NCBI RefSeq assembly: GCF_009498525.1
Contig: NZ_QSNT01000007.1
Coordinates: forward strand, 162,299-226,298
Direction of reading: 5' to 3'
DNA: 64,000 nucleotides
DNA from: Rhizobium sp. ICMP 5592
GTDB lineage: Bacteria > Pseudomonadota > Alphaproteobacteria > Rhizobiales > Rhizobiaceae
Of the stretch, positions 11,233 through 19,207 are shown in pieces (the first letter of the stretch is position 1; each line of letters starts with the position of its first letter). The translations under genes were made by a program, and so were the position numbers. Below the pieces are notes generated by a model that made no database searches, was not told where the DNA came from, and saw nothing but the letters and a program-made list of their open reading frames with translations.

Positions 11233-11362
11233 TATTTAAATAAATTTTTAACCATAAGACAGGGTCGTCGAAGGGCATACTCCGGCGCGCAATGCGCTGC
11301 TCCGTTAACCTTTTCACCTCAACCTGCCGGCGCGCCCTTACACCGGCGGTTATTTCTGAGCC

Positions 11363-11387
11363 GGAACAATTTCGCCCGGCGCGAGTT
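11363..11387 (+). promoter_or_regulatory. EcfG-like promoter ahead of DUF3309 gene
   Basis: GGAAC (11363-11367), 16 bases, then AGTT (11384-11387). This differs from the general stress consensus GGAAC-N16-CGTT only in the first base of the -10 element and the base after it stays G. It points at the small-protein gene starting at 11521. Confidence 0.45.
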
Positions 11388-11520
11388 TCTTCGAGTAGCG
11401 AACACGGTGCGCCGCCCGTTTGGTATAGCGAGGTAAATGGGCGCACCGATTGAAGCAACCGCTGGAGCGAAGTCTCACTCCAGCGGAAACTTCAAACGCT
11501 GGACGTGGAGGAAATAAGCC

Positions 11521-11676
11521 ATGCTTGGTACCATTTTACTCGTAATAGTGATTCTCATGCTGATCGGTGCATTCCCGAGCTGGGGTTACAGCCGAAGCTG
11601 GGGATATGGTCCATCCGGCGGTCTCGGCCTCGTTCTTGTCATTGTTCTCATTCTATTGCTGATGGGCCGGATCTGA
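11521..11676 (+). CDS. DUF3309-family small membrane protein
   Basis: A 51-residue protein with two hydrophobic segments (LGTILLVIVILMLIGAF and LGLVLVIVLILLLMGRI) joined by a turn rich in Trp, Tyr, Gly and Ser (WGYSRSWGYGPSGG). This pattern matches the DUF3309 family, common in rhizobia and other soil proteobacteria and of unknown function. The start is strongly supported by GGAGG eleven bases ahead. It lies downstream of an EcfG-like promoter and 47 bases ahead of a glycine-zipper lipoprotein gene, so both may belong to a stress-induced envelope group. Family assignment is by memory of the characteristic sequence. Confidence 0.82.
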   Translation: MLGTILLVIVILMLIGAFPSWGYSRSWGYGPSGGLGLVLVIVLILLLMGRI

Positions 11677-11723
11677 TCGGGCTGATAACGTTGAAAACCT
11701 CGTCATACCAGGGAGCAAATACC

Positions 11724-11978
11724 ATGAAAAAAATCATCGTCGCGATCGCCATTGTTGGCGCACTCGCTTCATGCACCGCAACAGAGAGAGGCACTGCCAT
11801 CGGCGCGGGAACCGGCGCGCTCATCGGCGGCGTTGCCACCAATAGCTGGGGAGGTGCTGCAGTCGGCGCCGTGGCTGGCGGTGTTGTCGGCAACCTCATC
11901 GGCCGGTCTCATGAGCGCCGCGGCTACTGCATCTACCGTGACCGCTACGGCCACCGTTACGAGGCTCGCTGCCGCTAA
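11724..11978 (+). CDS. Glycine-zipper small lipoprotein
   Basis: An 84-residue envelope protein. A signal peptide ends in the lipobox LASC with the cysteine near residue 17. A glycine-zipper segment follows (GTAIGAGTGALIGG and GGAAVGAVAGGVVGNLIG), resembling the glycine-zipper 2TM domains of outer-membrane lipoproteins. The tail is rich in Arg, Tyr, His and Cys (YCIYRDRYGHRYEARCR). GGGAG lies nine bases ahead of the ATG. A 15-bp stem-loop follows the gene. Members of this group are often stress-associated and of unknown function. Confidence 0.75.
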   Translation: MKKIIVAIAIVGALASCTATERGTAIGAGTGALIGGVATNSWGGAAVGAVAGGVVGNLIGRSHERRGYCIYRDRYGHRYEARCR

Positions 11979-12003
11979 GGCGGTGACAGGCTAAGACAGA
12001 TTT

Positions 12004-12042
12004 CACGGCCGGTCGTCAGCACTTTGTTGACGATCGGCCGTG
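12004..12042 (+). terminator. Stem-loop after the lipoprotein gene
   Basis: A 15-base arm beginning CACGGCCGGTCGTCA (12004-12018) pairs with 12028-12042 with one G-U pair and a nine-base loop. There is no T-run after it, so it may be a weak terminator or an mRNA-stabilising hairpin. Confidence 0.5.
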
Positions 12043-12152
12043 ATACTCCAATCGTCATGCCGAAAGCGTCAAACCGGCATTTTCAGACGAATAAAAGCAC
12101 CCGCGCCGATCGCGCAGGGATGGGTCAACGTTTTTGAAAAGGGACGGACACC

Positions 12153-12326
12153 ATGATTGCAATCATCGCAGGCATAGCAGCGCTCGCTCTCGTCGGCACC
12201 AGCTTCATCGTGCTGATCCACGCCTCACGGGTGCGGGACAGGGAAATGCGCCGCATGGTGTTCAAGCCCGTCATCCTGGAATTCAAACCCAGGCAGCAGC
12301 GCTCCGGGAATTCAGGCCGGCGCTGA
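12153..12326 (+). CDS. Small single-pass membrane protein, unknown function
   Basis: A 57-residue product with an N-terminal membrane helix (IAIIAGIAALALVGTSFIVL) and a basic cytoplasmic tail (SRVRDREMRRM, then RQQRSGNSGRR). GGGACGG lies seven to eight bases ahead of the ATG. The gene stands 174 bases after the lipoprotein gene and converges with phaB, leaving 46 bases between stops. I do not recognise the family. Coding character is supported by the ribosome-binding site and the helix plus positively charged tail; the gene is short enough that it could still be spurious. Confidence 0.5.
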   Translation: MIAIIAGIAALALVGTSFIVLIHASRVRDREMRRMVFKPVILEFKPRQQRSGNSGRR

Positions 12327-12372
12327 TTGCCGGACGCTCCCGACAATCAGCCAACACATCACTGCTGCAGGC

Positions 12373-13098
12373 TCAAACAACGAACTGGCCGCCATTGGCG
12401 CTGATCGTCGATCCCGTAATGAAACCGGCATCGTCCGCGGCGAGGAAGACGACGACGCGGGCGATCTCTTCGGGCTCACCGAGCCGTCCCACGGGGATCT
12501 GCGGGATGATGCGCTCATTCAGTACCTTCTCAGGCACTGCGAGTACCATTTCGGTACCGATATAGCCGGGGCAAATGGCATTGACGGTGATGTTCTTGGC
12601 CGCCCCTTCCTGCGCCAGCGCCTTGGTGAAGCCGAGATCGCCGGCCTTGGCGGCGGAATAGTTCGCCTGGCCCATCTGACCCTTCTGGCCGTTGATTGAC
12701 GAGATATTGATGACGCGGCCGAAGCTGCGGTCGCGCATGCCCTGCCAGACATGATGCGTCATGTTGAACAGGCCGGTGAGGTTGGTATTGATGACCTCAT
12801 TCCACTGCTGCGGTGTCATCTTGTGGAACATGGCGTCGCGGGTAATACCGGCATTGTTGACGAGGATCTCGACCGGACCAAGCTCGTCCTGCACCTTGGC
12901 GATACCCCTGCCGCAGGCCTCGTAGTCGGTCACATCCCATTTGTGGACGGAGATGCCCGTCACCTCATGGAAAGCTCGCGCCTTCTCTTCATTGCCGGCA
13001 TAGGTCGCCGCAACGCGGTAGCCCGCATTGCGCAACGCTATCGAAATAGCCGCCCCGATGCCGCGCGTACCGCCTGTCACCAACGCCACTCTGCTCAT
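12373..13098 (-). CDS. phaB: Acetoacetyl-CoA reductase PhaB
   Basis: NADPH-dependent reductase that converts acetoacetyl-CoA to (R)-3-hydroxybutyryl-CoA, the monomer for polyhydroxybutyrate. The 241-residue short-chain dehydrogenase has the cofactor motif TGGTRGIG at residues 8-15, the NNAG motif near 86, the catalytic Ser in INISSINGQKGQ, and YSAAK with the catalytic Tyr and Lys near 150. The segment GQKGQMGQANYSAAKAGDLGFTKAL, split here around the Tyr, is typical of PhaB rather than FabG. GGGGAG precedes the ATG. It follows phaA by 130 bases on the same strand, forming the phaAB unit. Confidence 0.95.
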   Translation of the reverse strand: MSRVALVTGGTRGIGAAISIALRNAGYRVAATYAGNEEKARAFHEVTGISVHKWDVTDYEACGRGIAKVQDELGPVEILVNNAGITRDAMFHKMTPQQWNEVINTNLTGLFNMTHHVWQGMRDRSFGRVINISSINGQKGQMGQANYSAAKAGDLGFTKALAQEGAAKNITVNAICPGYIGTEMVLAVPEKVLNERIIPQIPVGRLGEPEEIARVVVFLAADDAGFITGSTISANGGQFVV

Positions 13099-13228
13099 GA
13101 TCCACTCCCCTTTGTTGCTGCGAAGACTGGACGACCGATCCTCAGGTCGCCCGCCCCGCCTTCATCGTTTCTTCTGGAAAATCTGGCTCAAAACCGCTTT
13201 GCGCGGCCCTGGGGATACGCGAAACGCC

Positions 13229-14410
13229 TCAGAACGCCTCGAAGCACATCGCCACGCCCATGCCGCCACCGATGCAAAGCGTGGCAAGGCCCTTCTTGGC
13301 GCCCCGGCGCTTCATTTCGAACAGCAGCGTGTTGAGGACGCGGGCGCCGGAAGCGCCGATCGGATGGCCGATGGCGATCGCGCCGCCATTGACGTTGACG
13401 ATCGACGTATCCCAGCCGAGATCCTTGTTGACGGCGCAGGCCTGGGCGGCAAAGGCCTCGTTGGCCTCGACGAGATCGAGCTCGCCGACCGACCAGCCCG
13501 CCTTTTCCAGCGCCTTGCGCGAGGCCGGGATCGGGCCGGAGCCCATGATCTTGGGATCGACGCCCGCCGTTGCCCAGGAGACGATGCGGGCAAGCGGCTG
13601 GATGCCGCGACGCGAGGCTTCCGCCTCGGACATCAAGACGGCCGCGGCCGCGCCATCATTGAGGCCGGAGGCATTGCCCGCCGTCACCGTGCCGTCCTTG
13701 TCGAAGGCAGGGCGCAATTTGGTCATGCCGTCCAGCGTTGCGCCATGGCGGATATATTCGTCGGTATCGACTGTGATGTCGCCCTTGCGGCTCTGGATCG
13801 TGAAGGGGACGATTTCATCCTTGAATCGCCCGGCCTTCTGCGCGGCCTCGGCCTTGTTCTGGGAAGCGACGGCGAACTGGTCCTGCTCCTCGCGCGACAA
13901 CTGCCACTGGCGGGCGATGTTTTCCGCCGTGATGCCCATGTGATAGCCGTAGAAGGCGTCCGTCAGGCCGTCCTTGATCATCGTATCGATCATCTTCATG
14001 TCGCCCATCTTGGTGCCGGCACGAAGATGGGCAGCATGCGGCGCCATCGACATGGACTCCTGGCCGCCGGCAACGATGATCTTGGCATCGCCCGTGGCGA
14101 TCTGCTGCATGCCGAGCGCGACGGCACGCAGGCCCGAGCCGCAAAGCTGGTTGACGCTCCAGGCGGTCGCTTCCTGCGGGATCCCGGCCTTCATCGCGGC
14201 CTGGCGGGCCGGGTTCTGCCCTTCGGCCGCCTGCAGCACCTGGCCGAGAATCACTTCATCGACGTCCGCGGCTTCGACGCCTGCGCGCTCCAGCGCGCCC
14301 TTGATGGCGGCAGCGCCAAGTTCATGGGCCGGAACAGCCGCAAAAGCACCGTTGAAGGAGCCGACGGCGGTGCGGGCTGCACTGGCGATGACGATGGATG
14401 GATTGCTCAT
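13229..14410 (-). CDS. phaA: Acetyl-CoA acetyltransferase (beta-ketothiolase) PhaA
   Basis: Condenses two acetyl-CoA to acetoacetyl-CoA, the first step of polyhydroxybutyrate synthesis. The 393-residue thiolase has the nucleophilic Cys in NQLCGSGLRAV near residue 89, the GHPIGASG histidine motif near 350 and the second catalytic Cys in LCIGGGMG near 380. The ATG at 14410 follows an excellent AGGAGG ribosome-binding site; an upstream in-frame start 15 codons earlier is not needed. It is divergent from phaR across 239 bases, where both promoters must lie, and phaR product binding there would fit known PhaR behaviour. Confidence 0.95.
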   Translation of the reverse strand: MSNPSIVIASAARTAVGSFNGAFAAVPAHELGAAAIKGALERAGVEAADVDEVILGQVLQAAEGQNPARQAAMKAGIPQEATAWSVNQLCGSGLRAVALGMQQIATGDAKIIVAGGQESMSMAPHAAHLRAGTKMGDMKMIDTMIKDGLTDAFYGYHMGITAENIARQWQLSREEQDQFAVASQNKAEAAQKAGRFKDEIVPFTIQSRKGDITVDTDEYIRHGATLDGMTKLRPAFDKDGTVTAGNASGLNDGAAAAVLMSEAEASRRGIQPLARIVSWATAGVDPKIMGSGPIPASRKALEKAGWSVGELDLVEANEAFAAQACAVNKDLGWDTSIVNVNGGAIAIGHPIGASGARVLNTLLFEMKRRGAKKGLATLCIGGGMGVAMCFEAF

Positions 14411-14649
14411 GGAAGCCTCCTCACAGGATGAACATATATGAGGCGAAACTGTCAAAGCTTTGCGCCCGAGTCAAACTGCAAGACGGCGGTTGCCCATATT
14501 TCATCAAGCCACGACCGCCGGCGAAAAATACAACCAATCGAAAGGGCTTGCCGCATCGCACAAAGCGATTGTCACCAAGCTTCTTTTGCGTCTACACTTG
14601 GTAATGGAGGAGTATTCCATACAATCAGACGGGGTCAGGAGACTGAGTA

Positions 14650-15222
14650 ATGGCAAAGAATGAGGGCCAGATCGTAATCAAGAAATACGCCAACCGCCGC
14701 CTATACAATACCGGCACCAGCACATACGTGACCTTGGATGACCTGGCGGAGATGGTGAAGAAGGGAGAGGAATTTACCGTCCAGGATGCGAAAAGCGGCG
14801 AAGACATCACGCATTCGGTCCTGACGCAGATCATTTTCGAACAGGAATCGAAAACCGGAAACACGCTCCTGCCAATCTCCTTCCTCCGGCAGCTGATCGG
14901 CTTTTATGGCGATCAGATGCAGATGGTCGTGCCGAGTTTCCTCGAGCATTCCATGCGCGCCTTCACCGAGCAGCAGGTACAGATGCGCGAACAGATCAAC
15001 CGCGCCTTCGGCGAAACGCCGCTCGTCAAGAATCTGCAACTGCCGATCCAGATCGTCGAGGAACAGGTGCGCCGCAACACAGAAATGTTCCAGCAAGCCA
15101 TGCAGATGTTCTCGCCCTTCATGAAACCGCCGGCAAAGGAAAGCCGCAAGGCGGAAGCAAAGGACATCGACGAGCTGAAGGAGCAGCTCCGCGCCATGCA
15201 GAGCAAGCTGGACAGCTTGTGA
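14650..15222 (+). CDS. phaR: Polyhydroxyalkanoate synthesis regulator PhaR
   Basis: A 190-residue DNA- and granule-binding regulator of polyhydroxybutyrate metabolism. The N-terminal DNA-binding PHB accumulation domain contains IVIKKYANRRLYNTGTSTYV (residues about 7-26) and VTLDDLAEMVK; a second PHB-accumulation domain with LPISFLRQLIGFYGDQMQ follows near 75-95; a Gln/Met-rich and coiled-coil C-terminus ends the protein. AGGAG lies about eight bases ahead of the ATG. In other rhizobia PhaR (AniA) links granule status to carbon flow. The divergent phaAB genes are its natural targets. Confidence 0.93.
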   Translation: MAKNEGQIVIKKYANRRLYNTGTSTYVTLDDLAEMVKKGEEFTVQDAKSGEDITHSVLTQIIFEQESKTGNTLLPISFLRQLIGFYGDQMQMVVPSFLEHSMRAFTEQQVQMREQINRAFGETPLVKNLQLPIQIVEEQVRRNTEMFQQAMQMFSPFMKPPAKESRKAEAKDIDELKEQLRAMQSKLDSL

Positions 15223-15229
15223 GATCTAT

Positions 15230-15377
15230 CCTTCTCCCTTCGGGGAGAAGGTGCCCAAAGGGCGGATGAGGGGGTGGCGCGGCCTATTCCAAGTCAACCT
15301 GTTCCGCCAGCAAACGTTTCCCGGTAATGCCCCTCACCCGGCGCTGACGCGCCACCCTCTCCCCGTAGGGGCGAGGG
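15230..15377. repeat. RIME-like intergenic palindromic repeat (copy B)
   Basis: Between the convergent phaR and rpmF genes. A near-perfect palindrome at 15230-15251 (CCTTCTCCC / GGGGAGAAGG) and another at 15355-15377 (CCCTCTCCCC / GGGGCGAGGG) flank about 100 bases. The arms match copy A at 3712-3851, as expected of rhizobial RIME elements. Confidence 0.75.
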
Positions 15378-15400
15378 TATAAACATCCCGACCAAAACAG

Positions 15401-15428
15401 AAAAAGGCCGGCGAAACGCCAGCCTTTT
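15401..15428 (-). terminator. Rho-independent terminator of rpmF
   Basis: The stem AAAAGGC (15402-15408) / GCCTTTT (15422-15428) continues, after one mismatched pair, into GGCG/CGCC closed by an AAA loop. Read on the minus strand it ends in a T5 run, 28 bases past the rpmF stop. Confidence 0.8.
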
Positions 15429-15455
15429 CAATCTCACCCTTAAGGAAGCGCTAGA

Positions 15456-15641
15456 TTATGCGCTTTCCTTCGGCGTCAGAACCTGACGGCCGCGATACAT
15501 GCCGGTCTTCAGGTCGATGTGATGCGGGCGACGCAGTTCGCCGGAGTTCTTGTCTTCAACATAGGTCGAAGCCTTCAGCGCATCAGCCGAACGGCGCATA
15601 CCGCGCTTGGACGGGCTCGTTTTTCTCTTCGGTACAGCCAT
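15456..15641 (-). CDS. rpmF: Ribosomal protein bL32
   Basis: Large-subunit ribosomal protein, 61 residues. The sequence opens with MAVPKRKTSPSKRGMRRS and continues with the alphaproteobacterial pattern ending GRQVLTPKESA. It lacks the zinc-binding cysteines found in some bL32 forms. The frame extends 21 codons upstream, but the ATG at 15641 follows GGAG and gives the conserved N-terminus. In many alphaproteobacteria rpmF is divergent or close to mtgA, and here mtgA lies about 1 kb away. It has its own terminator. Confidence 0.96.
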   Translation of the reverse strand: MAVPKRKTSPSKRGMRRSADALKASTYVEDKNSGELRRPHHIDLKTGMYRGRQVLTPKESA

Positions 15642-15820
15642 TTTCGTTACTCCACTTTGCGGACGAAACATGTCAGCGGCCAGCCAGGCGGCCGAAACAG
15701 ACATGGATCAATTTCGGAATTTGGTGGGGCTTATACATACCTTGCGGGGCTTTGACCAGTCCCTCACAGCATTTTTTGCCCGCGCCACCGGATTCAGATG
15801 GATTGAGGCCGAATCGGCGA

Positions 15821-16468
15821 TCAAGCCTCGTCCACCGCCACCCGCCAGGTCTCTTCAAGCGCTGCCTTTTCCCATTTCTGCCAGGCGGGCAGTGCCTTCA
15901 TCGCGGCCATGTAGTCCAGCGTGTCGGCGGCGCTGACGAGGTCATAGATTTCGAAGCGGTTGACGACCGGCGCGAACATCGCATCGGCCGCAGAAAACGC
16001 ACCGAACAGAAAGGGGCCGCCGGAACGGTCGCGCGCTTCGCGCCAGATCGTCTCGATGCGCGCCACGTCGTCCGCGACGCCCTCCGGCAGATCGAGCCGG
16101 CCGACCGGACGGCGCATGTTCATCGGGCAGGCGCCGCGCAGCGCACTAAAACCGGCCAGCATCTCCATACTGTAGGACCGCGCAACCGCGCGCGCCTGCC
16201 GATCCCGGGGCCAAAGCCCCACTTCAGGAAAAAGCTCGTCCGCATATTCGATGATGGCCAGTGATTCCCAGACCTTGAGGCCGCCATGAACCAGCATCGG
16301 CACCTTGCCCGTCGGCGAGACCGCGCGGATGCTTGGATTGCCGGCCTCGAAATCGAAGGGGATCAGCACCTCCTGGAAAGGCACGCCGCAACCCTCCAGC
16401 GCGATCCATGGCCGGAACGACCAGGAGGAATAGTTCTTGTTGCCGATATAGAGGGTCAGTTTATCCAT
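15821..16468 (-). CDS. Glutathione S-transferase family protein
   Basis: A 215-residue cytosolic protein with a thioredoxin-fold N-terminal domain (LTLYIGNKNYSSWSFRPWIAL, Ser-rich active-site region at 11-16) including the cis-proline segment GKVPMLV near 54 and ESLAIIEYADE near 68, followed by an all-helical C-terminal domain with the GAFSAADAMFAPVV N-capping stretch near 158. The length and layout fit bacterial GSTs. AAGGGACG precedes the ATG. The substrate is unknown. It lies between rpmF and mtgA, both on the same strand, but spacings above 100 bases suggest an independent unit. Confidence 0.85.
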   Translation of the reverse strand: MDKLTLYIGNKNYSSWSFRPWIALEGCGVPFQEVLIPFDFEAGNPSIRAVSPTGKVPMLVHGGLKVWESLAIIEYADELFPEVGLWPRDRQARAVARSYSMEMLAGFSALRGACPMNMRRPVGRLDLPEGVADDVARIETIWREARDRSGGPFLFGAFSAADAMFAPVVNRFEIYDLVSAADTLDYMAAMKALPAWQKWEKAALEETWRVAVDEA

Positions 16469-16579
16469 GGTTCGTCCCTTTTAGTCCTCGAAAGGCCGGC
16501 GGGCGCAGATCGAGCAGCGTCGTCATTCCAGCCGAAAATGCCAGATGTCGGTCATGTGATCGAACGACAAGTTCTAATA

Positions 16580-17344
16580 TCAGTTATAAAGGCATTTGAT
16601 GTACTCGCCGGAATTCGCAGCCCGTCGCTGGATCAGCGAGGCGAGCTGGCGCAGCCCGCGTCCCGGCTTGCTCGCCACCCGGTCGATCGGATTGGGCAGG
16701 GAGACGGCGAGAAGGGCTGCCTGGCGAGCATTGAGTTTCGAGGCTGGCACCTTGAAATGATAGCGAGCGGCCGCCTCGATACCGTAAATGCCTGGCCCCC
16801 ATTCGGCGATGTTCAAATAGACTTCCATCATCCGCCGTTTCGACCAGACGAAGGAGGAGGAGACGGACAGCGGCAGTTCCATCGCCTTGCGCACGAAGGA
16901 GCGGCCGTTCCACAGAAAGAGATTCTTAGAGGTCTGCATCGGGATCGTGCTGCCGCCGCGCGTCGATTGGCCCTTAAGCGTCTGCTGCACGAGCGCGCGC
17001 ATCTCACCCCAGTCGACACCGCCGTGAAAGCAGAACTGCCCATCCTCGGATGCCATGACCGACCGGACCAGCACCGGCGATATCTCGTCGAACGAAACCC
17101 ATCGGCGGTCGTATCCTTGAAAGGTCACGGCATCGCGCAGCATCAGGGTCGAAACAGGATGAATGAAAGGCAGGGCGTAGAGGACGATCAGCAGATAGGG
17201 CAACAGCAGCAAACCGACGGCGACGAGGACGATGCGCTGCGCGAGCGGACGGGCCATGAACCGCGCGAGCAGGGCCGACCGTCGCGGCATCTCGGCTTCC
17301 TCCTCGCTGTCCGTCGATATGTCCAATTGCCGAAGGTCCACCAT
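16580..17344 (-). CDS. mtgA: Monofunctional biosynthetic peptidoglycan transglycosylase MtgA
   Basis: Polymerises lipid II into glycan strands without a transpeptidase domain. One N-terminal membrane helix (IVLVAVGLLLLPYLLIVLY) is followed by a GT51 domain containing all its signatures: EDGQFCFHGGVDW with the catalytic Glu, GGSTIPMQTSKNLFLW, the RKAMELPLS segment and KRRMMEVYLNIAEWG with the second Glu. I chose the ATG at 17344 (254 residues). An ATG 18 codons later (MPRRSALL, 17290) is a fair alternative, and longer forms would run towards the divergent ispA. About 160 bases separate the two divergent starts. Confidence 0.9.
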   Translation of the reverse strand: MVDLRQLDISTDSEEEAEMPRRSALLARFMARPLAQRIVLVAVGLLLLPYLLIVLYALPFIHPVSTLMLRDAVTFQGYDRRWVSFDEISPVLVRSVMASEDGQFCFHGGVDWGEMRALVQQTLKGQSTRGGSTIPMQTSKNLFLWNGRSFVRKAMELPLSVSSSFVWSKRRMMEVYLNIAEWGPGIYGIEAAARYHFKVPASKLNARQAALLAVSLPNPIDRVASKPGRGLRQLASLIQRRAANSGEYIKCLYN

Positions 17345-17507
17345 CACCCTATCCCGGAACACCCCTTGCACATTCGGAGAACGCGCTGGGAATGCTCCAA
17401 TCGTCATACCGTCTACACAAAGCGATGACCAGAGTGCGACGAGATTCCCACCCCGGCTGTTGACAATTCCCGTTGCCAGCGACCGGCACTCATGCCAAAC
17501 AGCGGCC

Positions 17508-18422
17508 ATGGACAGCACCACCTCCTCCTTCGAACATCGCCTCAGAGACAATGCCGGCAAGGTCGAGGCTGTGTTGGGCCGGCTTCTCGCCGATGCCCGG
17601 CTGGACGACGAGATCGCCCGCCCCGCCCGCCTGCTCGAGGCGATGCGTCATGGCGTGCTGAACGGCGGCAAGCGGTTGCGGCCCTTTCTCGTACTGGAGA
17701 CAGCAGCACTTCTCGGTGGCAACGCCGATGCGGCGCTGCGGATCGGTGCGGCGCTCGAATGCGTTCACTGCTATTCGCTGGTGCATGACGACCTGCCGGC
17801 CATGGACGACGACGATCTGCGCCGTGGCCAGCCGACCGTGCATATCGCCTTCGACTACGCGACTGCGATCCTTGCCGGCGACAGCCTGCTGACCTATGCC
17901 TTCGACATCATCGCCGCGCCGGAAACGGACCTGCCGGCAGAGCGGAAGATGGAGCTCGTGCTGGCGCTGTCGCGCGCCGCCGGCATCGGCGGCATGGCCG
18001 GCGGCCAGGCGCTTGATCTCGCCGCCGAGAAGGTCACACCGGACGAACTAGGGATCACCACGCTGCAAGCGATGAAGACCGGCGCGCTGATCCGCTTTGC
18101 CTGCGAAGCCGGCGCCATCCTCGCCGGCGCCCCGGCCGGGGACCGCCAGCGGCTGCGCAGCTTCGGCGAAAAGATCGGCCTTGCCTTCCAGCTTGCCGAC
18201 GACCTCCTCGACCTCACCGCCGATGCCGCCACCATGGGCAAGGCCACCGGAAAGGATGCCGCCCGCGGCAAGGGCACGCTGGTGGCGCTGCACGGCCAGG
18301 AATGGGCCGAGACGACGCTTGCAAAGCTAGTGTCGGAGGCGACGGAGCTGCTATCTCCCTATGGGGAAAAGGCGGCGATCCTGATCGAGACCGCGCGTTT
18401 CGTGGCAAATCGGAAGAACTAA
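17508..18422 (+). CDS. ispA: Farnesyl diphosphate synthase (polyprenyl synthetase)
   Basis: Chain-elongating prenyltransferase making C15 (possibly C20) prenyl diphosphate from IPP and DMAPP. The 304-residue protein has the first aspartate-rich motif in VHDDLPAMDDDD near residue 93 with a two-residue insertion typical of bacterial FPP synthases, LNGGKRLRP near 49, and the second motif FQLADDLLDL near 230. The ATG at 17508 gives the normal family length; the frame continues far upstream but overlaps the mtgA promoter side. With ispG 800 bases away it supplies the non-mevalonate isoprenoid pathway. A geranylgeranyl product cannot be excluded from sequence alone. Confidence 0.9.
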   Translation: MDSTTSSFEHRLRDNAGKVEAVLGRLLADARLDDEIARPARLLEAMRHGVLNGGKRLRPFLVLETAALLGGNADAALRIGAALECVHCYSLVHDDLPAMDDDDLRRGQPTVHIAFDYATAILAGDSLLTYAFDIIAAPETDLPAERKMELVLALSRAAGIGGMAGGQALDLAAEKVTPDELGITTLQAMKTGALIRFACEAGAILAGAPAGDRQRLRSFGEKIGLAFQLADDLLDLTADAATMGKATGKDAARGKGTLVALHGQEWAETTLAKLVSEATELLSPYGEKAAILIETARFVANRKN

Positions 18423-18549
18423 GCCTTCGCATCGGGCGCTTTCGGATTGCCGGACATGTCTCCATGACAAGAAATCGCGCGGAAAGCGGGTGACCTCCAG
18501 GCATTTCCATGGCAGATTTCAACGCCTGAAATCCCCCGGAGCCACTCCC

Positions 18550-19191
18550 ATGCACGAGGCGCTTGCCTATCTGCCGCAGATCCTGCCGGCCTATGTCGCC
18601 TATATCATTGCCGTCGTCAGCCCCGGACCGGCGATCATGGCCATCATCGCCACGTCGATGACCCATGGCCGCAAGTCGGGCATGGCGATTTCGCTCGGCA
18701 TTTTCGGCGGCTCGCTGACATGGGCGATCGCCGCCGCCGCCGGGCTTGCCACCCTGTTGCAGACCTATGCGATGGCACTGGAGATTCTGAAGATCTTCGG
18801 CGGGCTCTATCTGCTCTATCTCGCCTACAAGGCGTTGCGCGCCGCGCGCGCGGCCGGCGACTTGCAGGCGGCCGTGACGGACGCGAAGGCACCAAGCTAC
18901 AGATCCCTGATCCTTCGCGGTTACGGCATCCATGTCACCAACCCGAAGGCGATCTTCGCCTGGCTCGCCATCATCGCACTCGGCATGCCGCAGGGCGCGC
19001 CGGCCTCGGTCGCCGTGCTGATCATCACCGTCTGCGGCGCAACCGGCTTTGTTGCCTTCATGGGCTATGCGCTGCTGTTCTCGACGCCGCATGCGCTAAA
19101 GATCTACAGGAATGCGCGCCGCTGGATCGAAGGCGCCATGGCCGGCTTCTACTGCTTCGCCGGCATCAAGCTGCTGACCAGCAATATCTGA
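18550..19191 (+). CDS. LysE/RhtB-family amino-acid exporter
   Basis: A 213-residue inner-membrane exporter. The N-terminal family signature SPGPAIMAIIATSMTHGRKSG (here split across the Pro-Gly-Pro) sits after the first helix near residue 23, and five to six hydrophobic helices follow, with HVTNPKAIFAWLAI near 134 as the second conserved stretch. The ATG at 18550 removes an unconvincing 20-residue upstream extension. The gene lies 128 bases past ispA and converges with ispG. The substrate is not predictable; homoserine/threonine and other neutral amino acids are typical. Confidence 0.85.
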   Translation: MHEALAYLPQILPAYVAYIIAVVSPGPAIMAIIATSMTHGRKSGMAISLGIFGGSLTWAIAAAAGLATLLQTYAMALEILKIFGGLYLLYLAYKALRAARAAGDLQAAVTDAKAPSYRSLILRGYGIHVTNPKAIFAWLAIIALGMPQGAPASVAVLIITVCGATGFVAFMGYALLFSTPHALKIYRNARRWIEGAMAGFYCFAGIKLLTSNI

Positions 19192-19207
19192 GCGATTTGG
19201 CGGCGGA

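Larger units (their letters stand above)
10248..11520. other. 1.27-kb gene-free region rich in GANTC sites and repeats
   Basis: Gap between the leftward helicase gene and a rightward small-protein gene. No open frame here has plausible coding character. Instead there are 22 GANTC sites between 10416 and 11189, four copies of a bipartite repeat, five TTAACC words (starts 10621, 10835, 11150, 11248, 11305), AT-rich patches (for example 11231-11251) and an EcfG-like promoter at 11363-11387. TTAACCAT, a common CtrA half-site form, occurs at 10621 and 11248. Confidence 0.7.
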
